Positions 15,825-24,932 of a stretch of DNA of 64,000 nucleotides are shown here, piece by piece; the first letter of the stretch is position 1; the number at the start of each line of letters is the position of its first letter. The stretch covers positions 1 through 64,000 of the forward strand of contig JAJEHX010000005.1 in the NCBI GenBank assembly GCA_022823465.1, written 5' to 3'. The notes below the pieces were generated by a model that saw nothing but the letters and a program-made list of their open reading frames with translations, was not told the DNA's origin and made no database searches. The translations under genes were made by a program, and so were the position numbers. This DNA comes from Candidatus Latescibacterota bacterium (GTDB lineage: Bacteria; JAAXHH01).

Positions 15825-18683
15825 TCAATTCATCTCGATGTTTCCCGACGCGCCCATGGCGAGGGCCATTTCAACCAGGTTATGCTGGTTCCGGTTGTGA
15901 ATGGCGGTGGAACCTTCAGAAGGACTCGCGCTAGGCGGTCGGGAAACGCGAAAAAGCGGATAGCGATCACCCAGGGCGGATTCCAGCACCTTGCGTATGT
16001 AGTCCCATGCGCCCATGTTCTCCGGTTCTTCCTGAAGCCAGACGACCTCCTCCAGGTTGGGATACCGGCCGATGATCTTTTCCACCTGGTCCACCGCCAC
16101 GGGATAGAGTTGTTCGATACGAACGACCGCGGCGTGCGTCGCGCTTTCCCATCGCTCGTCGTTCATCAGGTCGACATATACCTTTCCGCTGCAGAACACC
16201 AGTCTCCGAACCTTGTCGGGGTCGTCCAGCGCCCGTTCGTCGTCGATGATCGGCTCCCACTTGCCTTCCGTCAGTTCGCGGGCCGAAGAAGCCACGTCCG
16301 GATGCCGAAGCAGGCTCTTGGGCGTCATGATGATCAGCGGCAGCGGGTCGGATTCCAGCAGCCTCGACTGGCGCCGCAGCAGGTGGAAATACTGGGCCGC
16401 CGTGGTGCAGTTGGCGATGCGGATATTGAAATCGGCGCCGAAGGAGAGGAACCGTTCCATCAGTCCGCTGGAATGATCCGGCCCCTGTCCCTCGAAACCG
16501 TGGGGCAGCAGGATGGTCAGGGACGATGTCTGCCCCCACTTGGCGCGGCCGGAAACGAGGAATTCGTCGATGATGATCTGGGCGCCGTCCACGAAATCTC
16601 CGTACTGGGCCTCCCAGAGTACGAAACGTTCCGGCGCCTGGATGCTGTACCCGTATTCGAATCCCAGGGCGGCGTACTCGGTAAGCGGCGTGTTTCGCGT
16701 CTCGAAGGAGGCGTTCGCCTGCGGCAGCCGGCGCAGCGGCGTCCAGGCCAGGTCGGTCTCGTAGTCGTGCAACACGTTGTGCCGCTGGCTGAAAGTCCCC
16801 CGCTCCACGTCCTGGCCCGTCAGCCGGACCGGCACACCGTCCTCGATGATGGAGGCGAAGGCCAGGGTCTCCGCGTGGGCCCAGTCGATTTTCCGGGCGT
16901 CCACGTCGTCCAGTGCTCGCCGCCGGCGTTCGATCACCCGCTTCAGCCTGGGATGCAGGGTGAAGTTTTCCGGGAACGTCCAGAGCGCTTTATTCAGGTT
17001 CTTGAGGCGCCGCATGGATACGGAAGAGCGTGCGCGCTTCGCGGTGCCAGATCTCGGTGGCTTGTAGTAGGGCTCAGTGAGCACTTCTTCCGGTTTCAAT
17101 TCATCCAGCATCGACTGCATGCCCTTCATACGCCCGGCGACCATTTCCTCAGGCTTTCCCGCTTCGATCCTTCCCTCGGACACGAGCCGGTCGGCCCAGA
17201 GCTGTCTCACCGTGGGATGGGCCTGGATCCTGCGGTAAAGGCTGGGTTGGGTAAGCGAAGGGTCGTCCCCTTCGTTGTGTCCGTGCCGGCGGTACCCGAT
17301 CAGGTCGATCAGGAAATCCTTGCGGAACTTCACGCGGTAGGCGTAGGCGATCCGGGCGGCTTCCACGCAGGCCGCCGGGTCATCGGCGTTGACATGAATA
17401 ATGGGTATTTCGAATCCCCGTGCGATGTCGCTGGCGTACAGGGTACTGCGGGACTGTTCCGACGGCGTGGTGTATCCGAGTTGGTTGTTGGTGATGAGGT
17501 GTATCGTACCGCCCGTTCGAAAACCCGGGACGCGGTAAAGCGTGAAGGTCTCCGCCACGACGCCCTGGCCCGCGAAGGCCGCGTCGCCGTGGATCAGGAT
17601 GGGCAGGTTACGCTCGGGAAGCGGACGGACGTCCCCCGGCAGGTTGACGATCGTCCCCGCGGCGCGGGCCATGCCCTCCAGCACCGGATTGACCGCCTCC
17701 AGGTGGCTGGGGTTCGGCGCGAGGTGGATATGCAGGTCCACTTCCTCGCCCTGCTGGTCCAGGTATCTGCGCTGGGCGCCGCTGTGATACTTCACGTCGC
17801 CGGTCCAGCCCGTGTCGTTTCCCGTCTTGTTGACCCGCTGGACGGGGTCCCGGAATTCGGCCAGGATGTGTTCGTAGGGTTTGTGCAGGATGTGGCCCAG
17901 CACGTTGAGCCGGCCCCGATGGGCCATGCCGATCAGTATGTTGCAGGTGTTGTTCTCCGCGGCTTCGCCGATCACCTCGTCCAGGATGAGGATCATGGTG
18001 TCCAGGCCTTCAATGGAGAACCGGGTCTTGCCGGGAAAGGTCCGGTGCAGAAACTGTTCGAAGACCTCCACCTCCGTCAGGCGGTCCAGGATGGCCAGCG
18101 CGCTGTCGTTGTCCTCCGGGGGCCTGAACCGCCCCGTTTCAGCGGCCTCCTGCAGCCATTCCCGTTCTCCCGGGACCTCGATATGCATATAGTCGTAGCC
18201 GGTGGTGGACGAATAGACGCGCTTGAGTCTCCTGAGCGCCTCGGACGCGTTGCCGCACTGCCCGCCCACCGGACCGCCGATAAGGGAAGAAGGAAGCTGG
18301 CGCATCGTCTCTTCCGTCACGCCGTGGGCCTGCAGTTCCAGTTCAGTGAGCGGGTCGCCCAGCGAAGCGTCGTCTTCGGTCGCGAAAACGGAATAGGGGA
18401 AATACCTGGGATCGGCCAGGGGGTCCAGGTGGGCGCCGAGATGCCCGTATTCGCGGACGTTCTGGGCGAGATTGGCGATGAAGACGATCTGGTCGACGTC
18501 GGCCGGACAGGCGGGGATACCGGCAGACGATCCGCCGGAGGGCTCCCCATCGAGGGAAGGCACGTGCCGGGAGAAGAGTTCACGGGTCGCGGCGTCGACG
18601 GAATCGGGGTCTTCGAGATACTGCTCGTACAACGCGATTACGTAGCCAGCGTTCGGACCATGAAACTCGCGCAAGAGATCCAA
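15825..18683 (-). CDS. sucA: 2-oxoglutarate dehydrogenase E1 component
   Basis: 952 residues, slightly longer than E. coli SucA. Family landmarks in order: LLREFHGPNAGYV at the N-terminus, IGMAHRGRLNVLGHIL, TGDVKYHSGAQR, NPSHLEAVNPV, the ThDP-binding GDAAFAGQGVVAETF, YRRHGHNEGDDPSLTQP, RGTFSQRHNVLHDYE, and the C-terminal QAQ-like block FVLWEAQYGDFVDGAQIIID. It decarboxylates 2-oxoglutarate with thiamine diphosphate and passes succinyl to the E2 lipoyl arm. No E3 gene is in the window. The start at 18683 keeps the full conserved N-terminus. Confidence 0.97.
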   Translation of the reverse strand: MDLLREFHGPNAGYVIALYEQYLEDPDSVDAATRELFSRHVPSLDGEPSGGSSAGIPACPADVDQIVFIANLAQNVREYGHLGAHLDPLADPRYFPYSVFATEDDASLGDPLTELELQAHGVTEETMRQLPSSLIGGPVGGQCGNASEALRRLKRVYSSTTGYDYMHIEVPGEREWLQEAAETGRFRPPEDNDSALAILDRLTEVEVFEQFLHRTFPGKTRFSIEGLDTMILILDEVIGEAAENNTCNILIGMAHRGRLNVLGHILHKPYEHILAEFRDPVQRVNKTGNDTGWTGDVKYHSGAQRRYLDQQGEEVDLHIHLAPNPSHLEAVNPVLEGMARAAGTIVNLPGDVRPLPERNLPILIHGDAAFAGQGVVAETFTLYRVPGFRTGGTIHLITNNQLGYTTPSEQSRSTLYASDIARGFEIPIIHVNADDPAACVEAARIAYAYRVKFRKDFLIDLIGYRRHGHNEGDDPSLTQPSLYRRIQAHPTVRQLWADRLVSEGRIEAGKPEEMVAGRMKGMQSMLDELKPEEVLTEPYYKPPRSGTAKRARSSVSMRRLKNLNKALWTFPENFTLHPRLKRVIERRRRALDDVDARKIDWAHAETLAFASIIEDGVPVRLTGQDVERGTFSQRHNVLHDYETDLAWTPLRRLPQANASFETRNTPLTEYAALGFEYGYSIQAPERFVLWEAQYGDFVDGAQIIIDEFLVSGRAKWGQTSSLTILLPHGFEGQGPDHSSGLMERFLSFGADFNIRIANCTTAAQYFHLLRRQSRLLESDPLPLIIMTPKSLLRHPDVASSARELTEGKWEPIIDDERALDDPDKVRRLVFCSGKVYVDLMNDERWESATHAAVVRIEQLYPVAVDQVEKIIGRYPNLEEVVWLQEEPENMGAWDYIRKVLESALGDRYPLFRVSRPPSASPSEGSTAIHNRNQHNLVEMALAMGASGNIEMN

Positions 18684-18900
18684 GCGATATCCTCCGACTG
18701 GCGTCGATTTCGACGTGGCGGGATGCCCAGGATTGTGATACCTGATTCTGGTCGCGTCGCCTGCTGCGGCGCCTCCGGCTCGCGCCCATGCGGACCGCCT
18801 GTGAAGATATGCAGGGCCGCCCGGAAAGGCAAATGAATTGTGGGGCGGAGGGACGGGCGGGCGAAGCCCCTCGCGAAGGGCCGGAAACCCGAATAGTACC

Positions 18901-18929
18901 TTGACATTTGGCCTGTGTATACATTACTT
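18901..18929 (+). promoter_or_regulatory. Possible argG promoter in divergent sucA-argG gap
   Basis: A perfect TTGACA lies at 18901-18906, but the -10 candidates (TTACTT at 18924, or TACATT at 18920 with a short spacer) are poor. The rest of the 300-bp gap (18684-18983) shows no gene, no clear ARG box and no riboswitch. Confidence 0.35.
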
Positions 18930-18983
18930 CGGGGTTTTGGTCGCATTCCGTGCCAACCGGGTAATTCAGGGAGTTACGACATC

Positions 18984-20219
18984 ATGGATCTGAGCAGTCT
19001 GAAGGGCAGGACCGTCGGGGCGGCGGTATCGGGCGGCCTGGACAGTTGTACGGTCACGCGCTGGCTCGCCGATCACGACGTCGACGTGTTCTGCGTAACG
19101 GCCGACCTCGGCCAGCCGGATGAGGAACGCATCGACTATGTGGCGGAGCGCATGATGCGATGCGGCGCGAAGGAAGCCGTGATCGTGGACGCGAAGGAAC
19201 AACTGGCCCAGGCCGGCGTCGAGGTCATCCAGTGCCAGGCCATGTACGAGGGGAACTACTGGAACACGACCGGTATCGCCCGGCACGTCACCGTGCGGAC
19301 CCTGCTGCCCGAGCTCGAAAAGCGCGGCATCCAGGTACTGTCCCACGGCGCGACCGGCCGCGGGAACGACCAGGTAAGGTTTCAGCTCGTCGCCAACATG
19401 ATCGACCCGTCGGTCGAAGTCTACGCCCCCTGGCGCGACCAGGCTTTTTTAAACGATTTCCCCGGCCGCAAGGAAATGATCGACTTCTGCGAAGCCCGGC
19501 AGTTGCCGATACAGGCTTCCCACGAAAAACCCTATTCCACGGATGCCAATATCCTCGGACTGACCCACGAAGCCGGCCGTCTGGAGTCGCTCGAGACCCC
19601 GGCCGGTTTCATTACACCCGGCATGGGCGTCCATCCCCGGGAGGCGCCCGATACACCTGAGCTTTTTGTCGTTCGATTCGAACGGGGCGTTCCGGTCCGG
19701 ATAAACGAAGATCCGGTCACGCCGCTTTCGGCTATCGAAACGGCCAACCGGATCGGCGGCAGAAACGGCGTCGGGATCGGCATCCACACGGTGGAGAACC
19801 GGTTCGTGGGCATCAAGAGCCGGGGCGTCTACGAATCGCCGGCCATGACGCTCCTCGGACAGTGCTACGAATTCCTGCTGCAACTCATTCTCGACCGCCG
19901 GGCGCGGCGCACCTTCGACCAGACCTCGGCGGCCGTCGCGGAGCAGATCTACCAGGGCTACTGGTACGATCCGGCCACCCAGGCGCTCCGGGCTTCCGTG
20001 GACGTGTTCAACCGGCTCGCCACGGGGACCATCCGGGTCGAACTGTACAAGGGCCACGTGTCCTTCGTGTCGGCCGAGGACGTCCCCCACTCGCTCTATT
20101 CGGAGACGACGGCGTCCATGGAGGGCGTAGGCGATTTCGACCACAAGGATTCTGAGGGGTTCCTCGGCGTCCTGGGCGTCAGCGCGCGGGCGCTCAAATC
20201 ATCCAGCCAGACGCAATAG
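18984..20219 (+). CDS. argG: Argininosuccinate synthase
   Basis: 411 residues from the ATG at 18984, preceded by AGGGAG; in-frame sequence upstream is not conserved. The ATP-pyrophosphatase P-loop SGGLDS is at residues 16-21. Family blocks include CVTADLGQPDEERIDYVAER, EGNYWNTTGIARHV, SHGATGRGNDQVRF, APWRDQAFLNDFPGRKEMIDF and NRIGGRNGVGIGIHTVENRF. It condenses citrulline with aspartate in arginine synthesis. It resembles the EGNYWN-type branch. No other arginine genes are adjacent. The C-terminus (SSSQTQ) lies in a direct repeat that continues past the stop codon. Confidence 0.95.
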   Translation: MDLSSLKGRTVGAAVSGGLDSCTVTRWLADHDVDVFCVTADLGQPDEERIDYVAERMMRCGAKEAVIVDAKEQLAQAGVEVIQCQAMYEGNYWNTTGIARHVTVRTLLPELEKRGIQVLSHGATGRGNDQVRFQLVANMIDPSVEVYAPWRDQAFLNDFPGRKEMIDFCEARQLPIQASHEKPYSTDANILGLTHEAGRLESLETPAGFITPGMGVHPREAPDTPELFVVRFERGVPVRINEDPVTPLSAIETANRIGGRNGVGIGIHTVENRFVGIKSRGVYESPAMTLLGQCYEFLLQLILDRRARRTFDQTSAAVAEQIYQGYWYDPATQALRASVDVFNRLATGTIRVELYKGHVSFVSAEDVPHSLYSETTASMEGVGDFDHKDSEGFLGVLGVSARALKSSSQTQ

Positions 20220-20239
20220 GAATCATCCAGCCAGACGCA
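20197..20239 (+). repeat. Direct repeat spanning the argG stop codon
   Basis: AATCATCCAGCCAGACGCA occurs at 20197-20215 and again, identically, at 20221-20239 (24-bp period). The TAG stop at 20217-20219 lies between the copies, so the last codons of argG are duplicated into the 3' flank. Confidence 0.9.
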
Positions 20240-20273
20240 CAGGCCGCAAGTAAGACTACAGGAGATAATGTCC

Positions 20274-20696
20274 ATGCCAGTGGGAACGAATAATCGGATC
20301 ATTCCCGGCTGCGGTACGCATCACGTGGCCATACAGTCAAGGGACTGGAACGCATCGCTTCAGTTGTACCGGGACGTCCTCGGAATGACGTTCGTGGCGG
20401 AATTCGGACCCGAGGAGCGCAGGATCATGCTCCTGGACGCCGGAGACGGCAGTCACGTCGAGCTGTTCCAGCCCACAGGCGAGACCCCGTCGCCGGACGG
20501 CCCCTCGCCCAACGACCCGGTCACGCACATCGCACTGGCCACGACGGATACACGGACCGCGATCGAACACGTGCGGGCCCATGGATATGAAGTGACGGTC
20601 GAACCGAAAGACCTGAATCTCGGGGGACTGGACGTGACCATCGCCTTCTTCAAAGGCCCGAGCGGCGAAGTGGTCGAGTTCTTCCAGGTGCACTGA
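20274..20696 (+). CDS. VOC-family (glyoxalase-like) protein
   Basis: About 140 residues. The ATG at 20274 is preferred because AGGAG at 20260-20264 is 9 nt upstream; the ATG at 20268 would be only 3 nt away. The fold's beta-alpha-beta-beta-beta units are visible: HHVAIQSRDWNASLQLYRDV, then LGMTFVAEF, VELFQPTGE, and a second half starting VTHIALATTDTRTAIEHVRA and ending FKGPSGEVVEFFQV. Candidate metal ligands are the His in the HHVAI and VTHIAL strands and the Glu in the VELFQP and VEFFQV strands. Similar to lactoylglutathione lyase or dioxygenase-type VOC proteins; substrate unknown. Confidence 0.85.
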   Translation: MPVGTNNRIIPGCGTHHVAIQSRDWNASLQLYRDVLGMTFVAEFGPEERRIMLLDAGDGSHVELFQPTGETPSPDGPSPNDPVTHIALATTDTRTAIEHVRAHGYEVTVEPKDLNLGGLDVTIAFFKGPSGEVVEFFQVH

Positions 20697-20830
20697 TTCG
20701 ACCGCCGTGTCAATATCGGCACATTGGAACCGCCGCACTGGATCCGACACGTCAGAACCGAAGCGCCGGAACCGGCCCCATCCCGGTTCATGAATACCCA
20801 CAGGCTCCATCGCGAGCACGGTACCGTCTC

Positions 20831-22417
20831 ATGTATCGATTTCTCATTGCCCTGGTCCTGATCCCGGCGGCCATGAACCCGGTCGCCGCCCAGGACTACG
20901 ACGTTTCCGATCTCCGGACCCGCGCCGAGCTCTCCTATTTCGAGGAGACCACGCGGTACGAAGAGGTCATGTCGTTTCTTCGGGCCACCGTGCTCGCTTC
21001 CGACCGGCTGCACCTGACCGAATTCGGTTACACGGCCGAAGGCCGGAAACTGCCCCTGCTCGTCTATGGCGACGTCTGGGACGCGACCGCTGAGGAAGTC
21101 GGCCGGACCGGCAAGATCCGGGTATTCGTCCAGGCGAATATCCACGCGGGGGAGGTCTGCGGCAAGGAAGCCCTGCTCATGCTGGTCCGGGAACTGGCTT
21201 CCGGCGCGTATGCGGACTGGGCGGATTCGCTGGTCTTGCTCATGGCGCCCATCTACAACGCGGACGGCAACGAAAGGATCAGCCTGTACAACCGCCCGCG
21301 TCAACACGGCCCCGTGGGAGGCATGGGCCAGCGGCCCAACGCCCAGGGTTTCGACCTGAACCGCGACCACATGAAGCTGGATTCCCCCGAGGCGCGTTCC
21401 CTCGTGGGGCTCATGAACGAATACGATCCCCACGTCCTCATCGATCTTCACACGACCAACGGGACCGTGCACGGCTACCACCTGACCTACTCGCCGCCGC
21501 TCAACCCCAATACCGCCGGTCCGATCATCGAATTGTTGCGGGAGCGGTGGCTGCCCGAAGTGCGCGAAATCATCCGGGAGACCTACGGCTGGGCATTCTA
21601 CTACTACGGCAACGTGCCCAGGCCCGGATCGACCCGTGAACCGGGCTGGTATACCTTCGATCACAGGCCCCGGTTCAACAACAACTACGTGGGACTGCGA
21701 AACCGGATCGCCATCCTGAGCGAAGCCTATTCCTACGCGTCCTTCGAGGAACGCATCCTGGCCACCCTGGCCTTCGTGAAGGAAAACATCCACTACGCCC
21801 ACCGGCACGCGGCTTCGATTCGCCAGACCCTCGAAAACGTCGACATGGAAACGGTCGTGGGGCGGGAATTGGCCCTTCGTTCCGGGTTTGCCCGGTCGGC
21901 GGAGCCGGTCGACATCCTGCTGGGCGAAGTCGCGGAAGTGCGCAATCCGTACACCGGCGAGGTCATGTATCTCCGGGAGGACGCGACGATTCCGACTTCG
22001 ATGTACGAGTACGGGACATTCGCCGCGACTGAGACGGAGCGTGCGCCCCGGACTTATTTCGTCCCGCCCGACCTGGCCGCCGTGGTCGAACGGCTCGGCG
22101 CCCACGGCGTCTGGTTCGAGGAGCTCGCCAGCCCGCGCGAAATGGCGCTGGAGCGATTCAGGATAGATTCGACGCAGGTGGCTGAGCGGCCTTTCCAGGG
22201 AAGGCGCGAGCGGACCATTTCCGGTGCGTACGAGCCGGTGGTCCGGACGCTGGAGACCGGCACGCTGGTCGTGCCGGTCGATCAGCAACTGGGCAGGCTG
22301 GTGTTCTACCTGCTGGAACCCCGGTCCGACGACGGCCTGGTCGCATGGGCGCTGATGGACGACGTCCTCGAGGACGCGGATTACTATCCCATCCTGCGGG
22401 AACCCGCGGACCGGTAA
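20831..22417 (+). CDS. Secreted M14-family zinc carboxypeptidase
   Basis: 528 residues. A Sec signal peptide is visible (residues 1-20, FLIALVLIPAAMNPVAA, cleavage before QDY). The M14 zinc site is H105-x2-E108 (NIHAGEVCGKEA) with H207 in LIDLHTTNG, and the catalytic Glu is probably near residue 298 (ILSEAYSYASFEER). APIYNADGNERIS and GFDLNRDHMKLDSPEA are also typical. It probably trims peptides outside the cytoplasm. The C-terminal 150 residues are less conserved and may form a beta-rich accessory domain. The nucleoside hydrolase gene starts 31 nt downstream. Confidence 0.93.
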   Translation: MYRFLIALVLIPAAMNPVAAQDYDVSDLRTRAELSYFEETTRYEEVMSFLRATVLASDRLHLTEFGYTAEGRKLPLLVYGDVWDATAEEVGRTGKIRVFVQANIHAGEVCGKEALLMLVRELASGAYADWADSLVLLMAPIYNADGNERISLYNRPRQHGPVGGMGQRPNAQGFDLNRDHMKLDSPEARSLVGLMNEYDPHVLIDLHTTNGTVHGYHLTYSPPLNPNTAGPIIELLRERWLPEVREIIRETYGWAFYYYGNVPRPGSTREPGWYTFDHRPRFNNNYVGLRNRIAILSEAYSYASFEERILATLAFVKENIHYAHRHAASIRQTLENVDMETVVGRELALRSGFARSAEPVDILLGEVAEVRNPYTGEVMYLREDATIPTSMYEYGTFAATETERAPRTYFVPPDLAAVVERLGAHGVWFEELASPREMALERFRIDSTQVAERPFQGRRERTISGAYEPVVRTLETGTLVVPVDQQLGRLVFYLLEPRSDDGLVAWALMDDVLEDADYYPILREPADR

Positions 22418-22448
22418 CGGCCCGGAACCCATAGAGAACGGAGCCCGC

Positions 22449-23411
22449 ATGCCCGGACGCGTCATCCTGGACACCGATACGGGGGTCGACGACGCCCTGG
22501 CCATCCTGCTGGCCATGCGGTCTCCCGAACTGCGTATCGAAGCCATTACGGGAGTCTGCGGCAACACGCCCCTCGAACACTGCATGCGCAACATACACAT
22601 CACGTTGGACGTCCTCGATGCCGCGCCGCCGCCGGAAGTGGCAAGGGGGGAGGACCGGCCGCTCGTCCGCGAACTGGCCTTCGCCGGGGATATCCACGGT
22701 AACGACGGGCTGGGCGACGTGACGCGCCTTGAGGACGCGAAGGGAGCCCGCGTATACCCGGACCCGGTGCAGCGGGTGAGTCCCGTGCACGCCGTCGATC
22801 TGATCCTGGAACGCATAGAACGGTACCCGGATGAACTGATCCTGGTCGCCGTGGGCCCGCTCACCAATGTCGCGCGGGCCATTATGAGGGATGCGGATCG
22901 AATGCGCCGTCTCCGCGAAATCATCATCATGGGCGGCGCCTTCGAGACCGGGGGCAACGTGTCTCCGGTGGCGGAATTCAACATCCACGCCGATCCCCAT
23001 GCCGCGCAGATCGTCTGCGATGCCGGGATCCCCCTGGTCTTCGTTCCCCTCGATGCGACCAGGCAGGCGTTCTTGGACGCGAAAACCATCGACCGCTATG
23101 CCGGCAAGGGTGGCGCGAGGGCGGCTTTCGTGCGAGACTGCACCGCCCGCTACGTCGCGTTTCACCGGCGCAACCGGGGCGTCAACGGCTGCTTTCTCCA
23201 CGATCCCCTTGCCGTCGCCGTCGCCGTACGGGAAGACCTCGTTACGACGGTGCCGGCTCGGGTGGACGTGGAAATCGCCGGCGACCTCACCACGGGGATG
23301 ACGGTGGCCGACCTCCGTTCGCAGAGATGGGGCGAACCAAACGCCAGGGTGTGCACGGCGCTGGACGTTCAGGCATTCACCAGACTGTTCGAGGAAAGGG
23401 TGCTCGCATGA
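22449..23411 (+). CDS. Inosine/uridine-type nucleoside hydrolase
   Basis: 320 residues. The calcium-binding signature DTDTGVDDA is at residues 8-16. Family blocks include AITGVCGNTPLEHCMRNIH, ILVAVGPLTNVARAI, IIMGGAFETGGNVSPVAEFN and, near the C-terminus, HDPLAVAVAV. These enzymes split ribonucleosides into base and ribose; base preference cannot be read from the sequence. Its TGA overlaps the ATG of the next SDR gene (ATGA, 23408-23411), so the two are translationally coupled. Confidence 0.94.
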   Translation: MPGRVILDTDTGVDDALAILLAMRSPELRIEAITGVCGNTPLEHCMRNIHITLDVLDAAPPPEVARGEDRPLVRELAFAGDIHGNDGLGDVTRLEDAKGARVYPDPVQRVSPVHAVDLILERIERYPDELILVAVGPLTNVARAIMRDADRMRRLREIIIMGGAFETGGNVSPVAEFNIHADPHAAQIVCDAGIPLVFVPLDATRQAFLDAKTIDRYAGKGGARAAFVRDCTARYVAFHRRNRGVNGCFLHDPLAVAVAVREDLVTTVPARVDVEIAGDLTTGMTVADLRSQRWGEPNARVCTALDVQAFTRLFEERVLA

Positions 23412-24142
23412 TGCTAAAGGACCAGACGGCCATCGTCACCGGCGGCGGACAGGGTATCGGCCGGGCCATATGTGGAATCTTCGCCGAAGAAGGCGCTTCG
23501 GTCGTGGTCGTGGATATCGATGAATCCCGGGCCGAAGAGACGGCCCGTCAGTTGCGCCATGAAGGGCGTCCGGCAAAGGCGGTTCGGACCGACATCTCGT
23601 CTGGCGACGAGATAAAGGAACTCGTCGATGGGGTCCTTGAAGATTCCGGCCGCGTGGATATTCTTGTGAACAACGCGGGACTGGCCGTTTTCCGGTCGGT
23701 GGAACAGTGCACGGAAGAGGAATGGGACCGTGTGATGGCCGTGAACCTCAAGGGGCCTTTTCTGCTGGCGAAGGCCTTGCTGCCCACGATGAAAGCGCAG
23801 CGGGCCGGTACGGTCATCAACCTGGCCTCGGTGGCGGGGAAGACCGGCGGCGTGGTGTCCGGCGCGCCGTACTCGGTTTCCAAGGCCGGCATCGAGTGCT
23901 TGACCAAGTCGCTGGCCCGCGAGTTGGCGCCCTATGGCGTACGGGTCAACGCCATTGCGCCCGGGATCATAGATACCGCCCTGACCGCCCATCACGATCA
24001 ATCGTTTGTGGACGCGATCCCCCTGGGAGGCAAGGGCGAACCGCGGGACGTGGCCGAGGCGGCGCTGTTCCTGGCATCAGATCGATCGCGCCATATAACC
24101 GGCGAGATCCTGGACGTCAACGGCGGCCTGTTGATGGACTGA
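23408..24142 (+). CDS. Short-chain dehydrogenase/reductase (SDR)
   Basis: 244 residues from the ATG at 23408, which overlaps the preceding stop by 4 nt. The classical SDR pattern is complete: TGGGQGIGRAI nucleotide-binding motif near the N-terminus, an acidic residue after the second strand (VVVDID, favouring NAD), NNAG, active-site YSVSK, NAIAPGIIDT and a C-terminal GEILDVNGG. It is closest in feel to FabG-like 3-oxoacyl or sugar dehydrogenases. Coupling to the nucleoside hydrolase suggests a role in using the released ribose, which is inference. A 17-bp degenerate repeat begins at the stop codon. Confidence 0.93.
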   Translation: MMLKDQTAIVTGGGQGIGRAICGIFAEEGASVVVVDIDESRAEETARQLRHEGRPAKAVRTDISSGDEIKELVDGVLEDSGRVDILVNNAGLAVFRSVEQCTEEEWDRVMAVNLKGPFLLAKALLPTMKAQRAGTVINLASVAGKTGGVVSGAPYSVSKAGIECLTKSLARELAPYGVRVNAIAPGIIDTALTAHHDQSFVDAIPLGGKGEPRDVAEAALFLASDRSRHITGEILDVNGGLLMD

Positions 24143-24187
24143 CCGGCCCACCCGACTGACCTGCCCTATCTAATGACCTGCCACCCG
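24137..24187 (+). repeat. Degenerate 17-bp tandem repeat over the SDR stop codon
   Basis: Three units: GACTGACCGGCCCACCC (24137-24153, containing the TGA stop at 24140), GACTGACCTGCCCTATC (24154-24170) and TAATGACCTGCCACCCG (24171-24187). The remainder of the gap up to 24284 shows no other feature. Confidence 0.65.
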
Positions 24188-24284
24188 CCTGTCGCGCGTG
24201 GGGCGGACGCAGGCCAAGAGGCCGCGCGCGGGACGGACTACAGGTCGAGAGGTCAAGCGCAAGGACAGATACCACATACCAGCC

Positions 24285-24932
24285 ATGAACGCATCCGTTT
24301 CCAATTTCGCCGTGGATATCGTTGACCGGTACGCGGAGGACCCGGGCAAGGTTGCCTTGCAATGGCAAAAGACCGGCGGCGTGGCGTCGGACGTGACTTT
24401 CCTGGACTTGAAGATCCGTTCCGAGAAGGTCGCCCACGTGCTCTACCGCCACGGCGTGCGACCGGGCCACCGGGTATTCATCCTGCTTCCGCCGTGCATG
24501 GCCTGGTGGGAGTCCGTCCTGGGATCCATGCGGGCCGGCGCCGCGGCCGTGCTGGGCCAGGACGCGACCGATGCGCAGGTCCTGAAGGACCAGATCATCC
24601 GGTCCCGGTCATCGCTGGTGATCGCCCCCGATATACTGGCGGCCCTGATCGACCGTTTCCGGGACGACTGTACGCAGGTCGCCCACTGGTTGTCCGTTGG
24701 CTGGGAACGGGAGGGCTGGGTGGACTACGACCGCCGCGTCTCGCTCGCTCCGGCCGGATTCAAGGCGGTCGAGACCCGGGGAACAGATCCCTGTATGCTC
24801 GTGTACGACCAGGGTGCTTCGGCTGCCGAAACGACGCACTTCCACGGCGATGCGGATTTCGATCTCGACCAGCTCGACGCCTGGCGCGACGGGCTGGCAG
24901 TTGTGATGCAAGACGCGTCCGAACGCTCATGA
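24285..24932 (+). CDS. Truncated, degenerate AMP-binding (acyl-CoA synthetase N-terminal) protein
   Basis: 215 residues from the ATG at 24285. The sequence follows the first ~200 residues of acyl/acetyl-CoA synthetases: ALQWQKTGGVASDVTFLDLK, then KVAHVLYRHGVRPGHRVFI, LLPPCMAWWESVLGSMRAGA. It reaches the place of the ATP-binding P-loop (normally like YTSGTTGxPK), but here that reads MLVYDQGASAAETTHFHGD. It stops about 25 residues later, lacking the adenylation core and the mobile C-terminal domain. Its TGA overlaps the CoA-transferase ATG (24929-24932). It cannot be a working ligase; it may be a relic or a repurposed binding protein. Confidence 0.7.
   Translation: MNASVSNFAVDIVDRYAEDPGKVALQWQKTGGVASDVTFLDLKIRSEKVAHVLYRHGVRPGHRVFILLPPCMAWWESVLGSMRAGAAAVLGQDATDAQVLKDQIIRSRSSLVIAPDILAALIDRFRDDCTQVAHWLSVGWEREGWVDYDRRVSLAPAGFKAVETRGTDPCMLVYDQGASAAETTHFHGDADFDLDQLDAWRDGLAVVMQDASERS

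Noticed and set aside
15720-18836. A 1038-codon open frame on the + strand antisense to sucA
   Set aside because: It is the mirror of a strongly conserved E1 gene; high G+C at third codon positions leaves long antisense frames open. Its translation has no recognisable domain.
20453-23089. An 878-codon minus-strand frame over the VOC, M14 and nucleoside hydrolase genes
   Set aside because: It crosses three well-recognised + strand genes and has no domain of its own.
24362-24928. An upstream extension of the CoA-transferase frame
   Set aside because: The conserved N-terminus begins at the ATG at 24929; the extension lies out of frame over the AMP-binding gene and has no conserved sequence.
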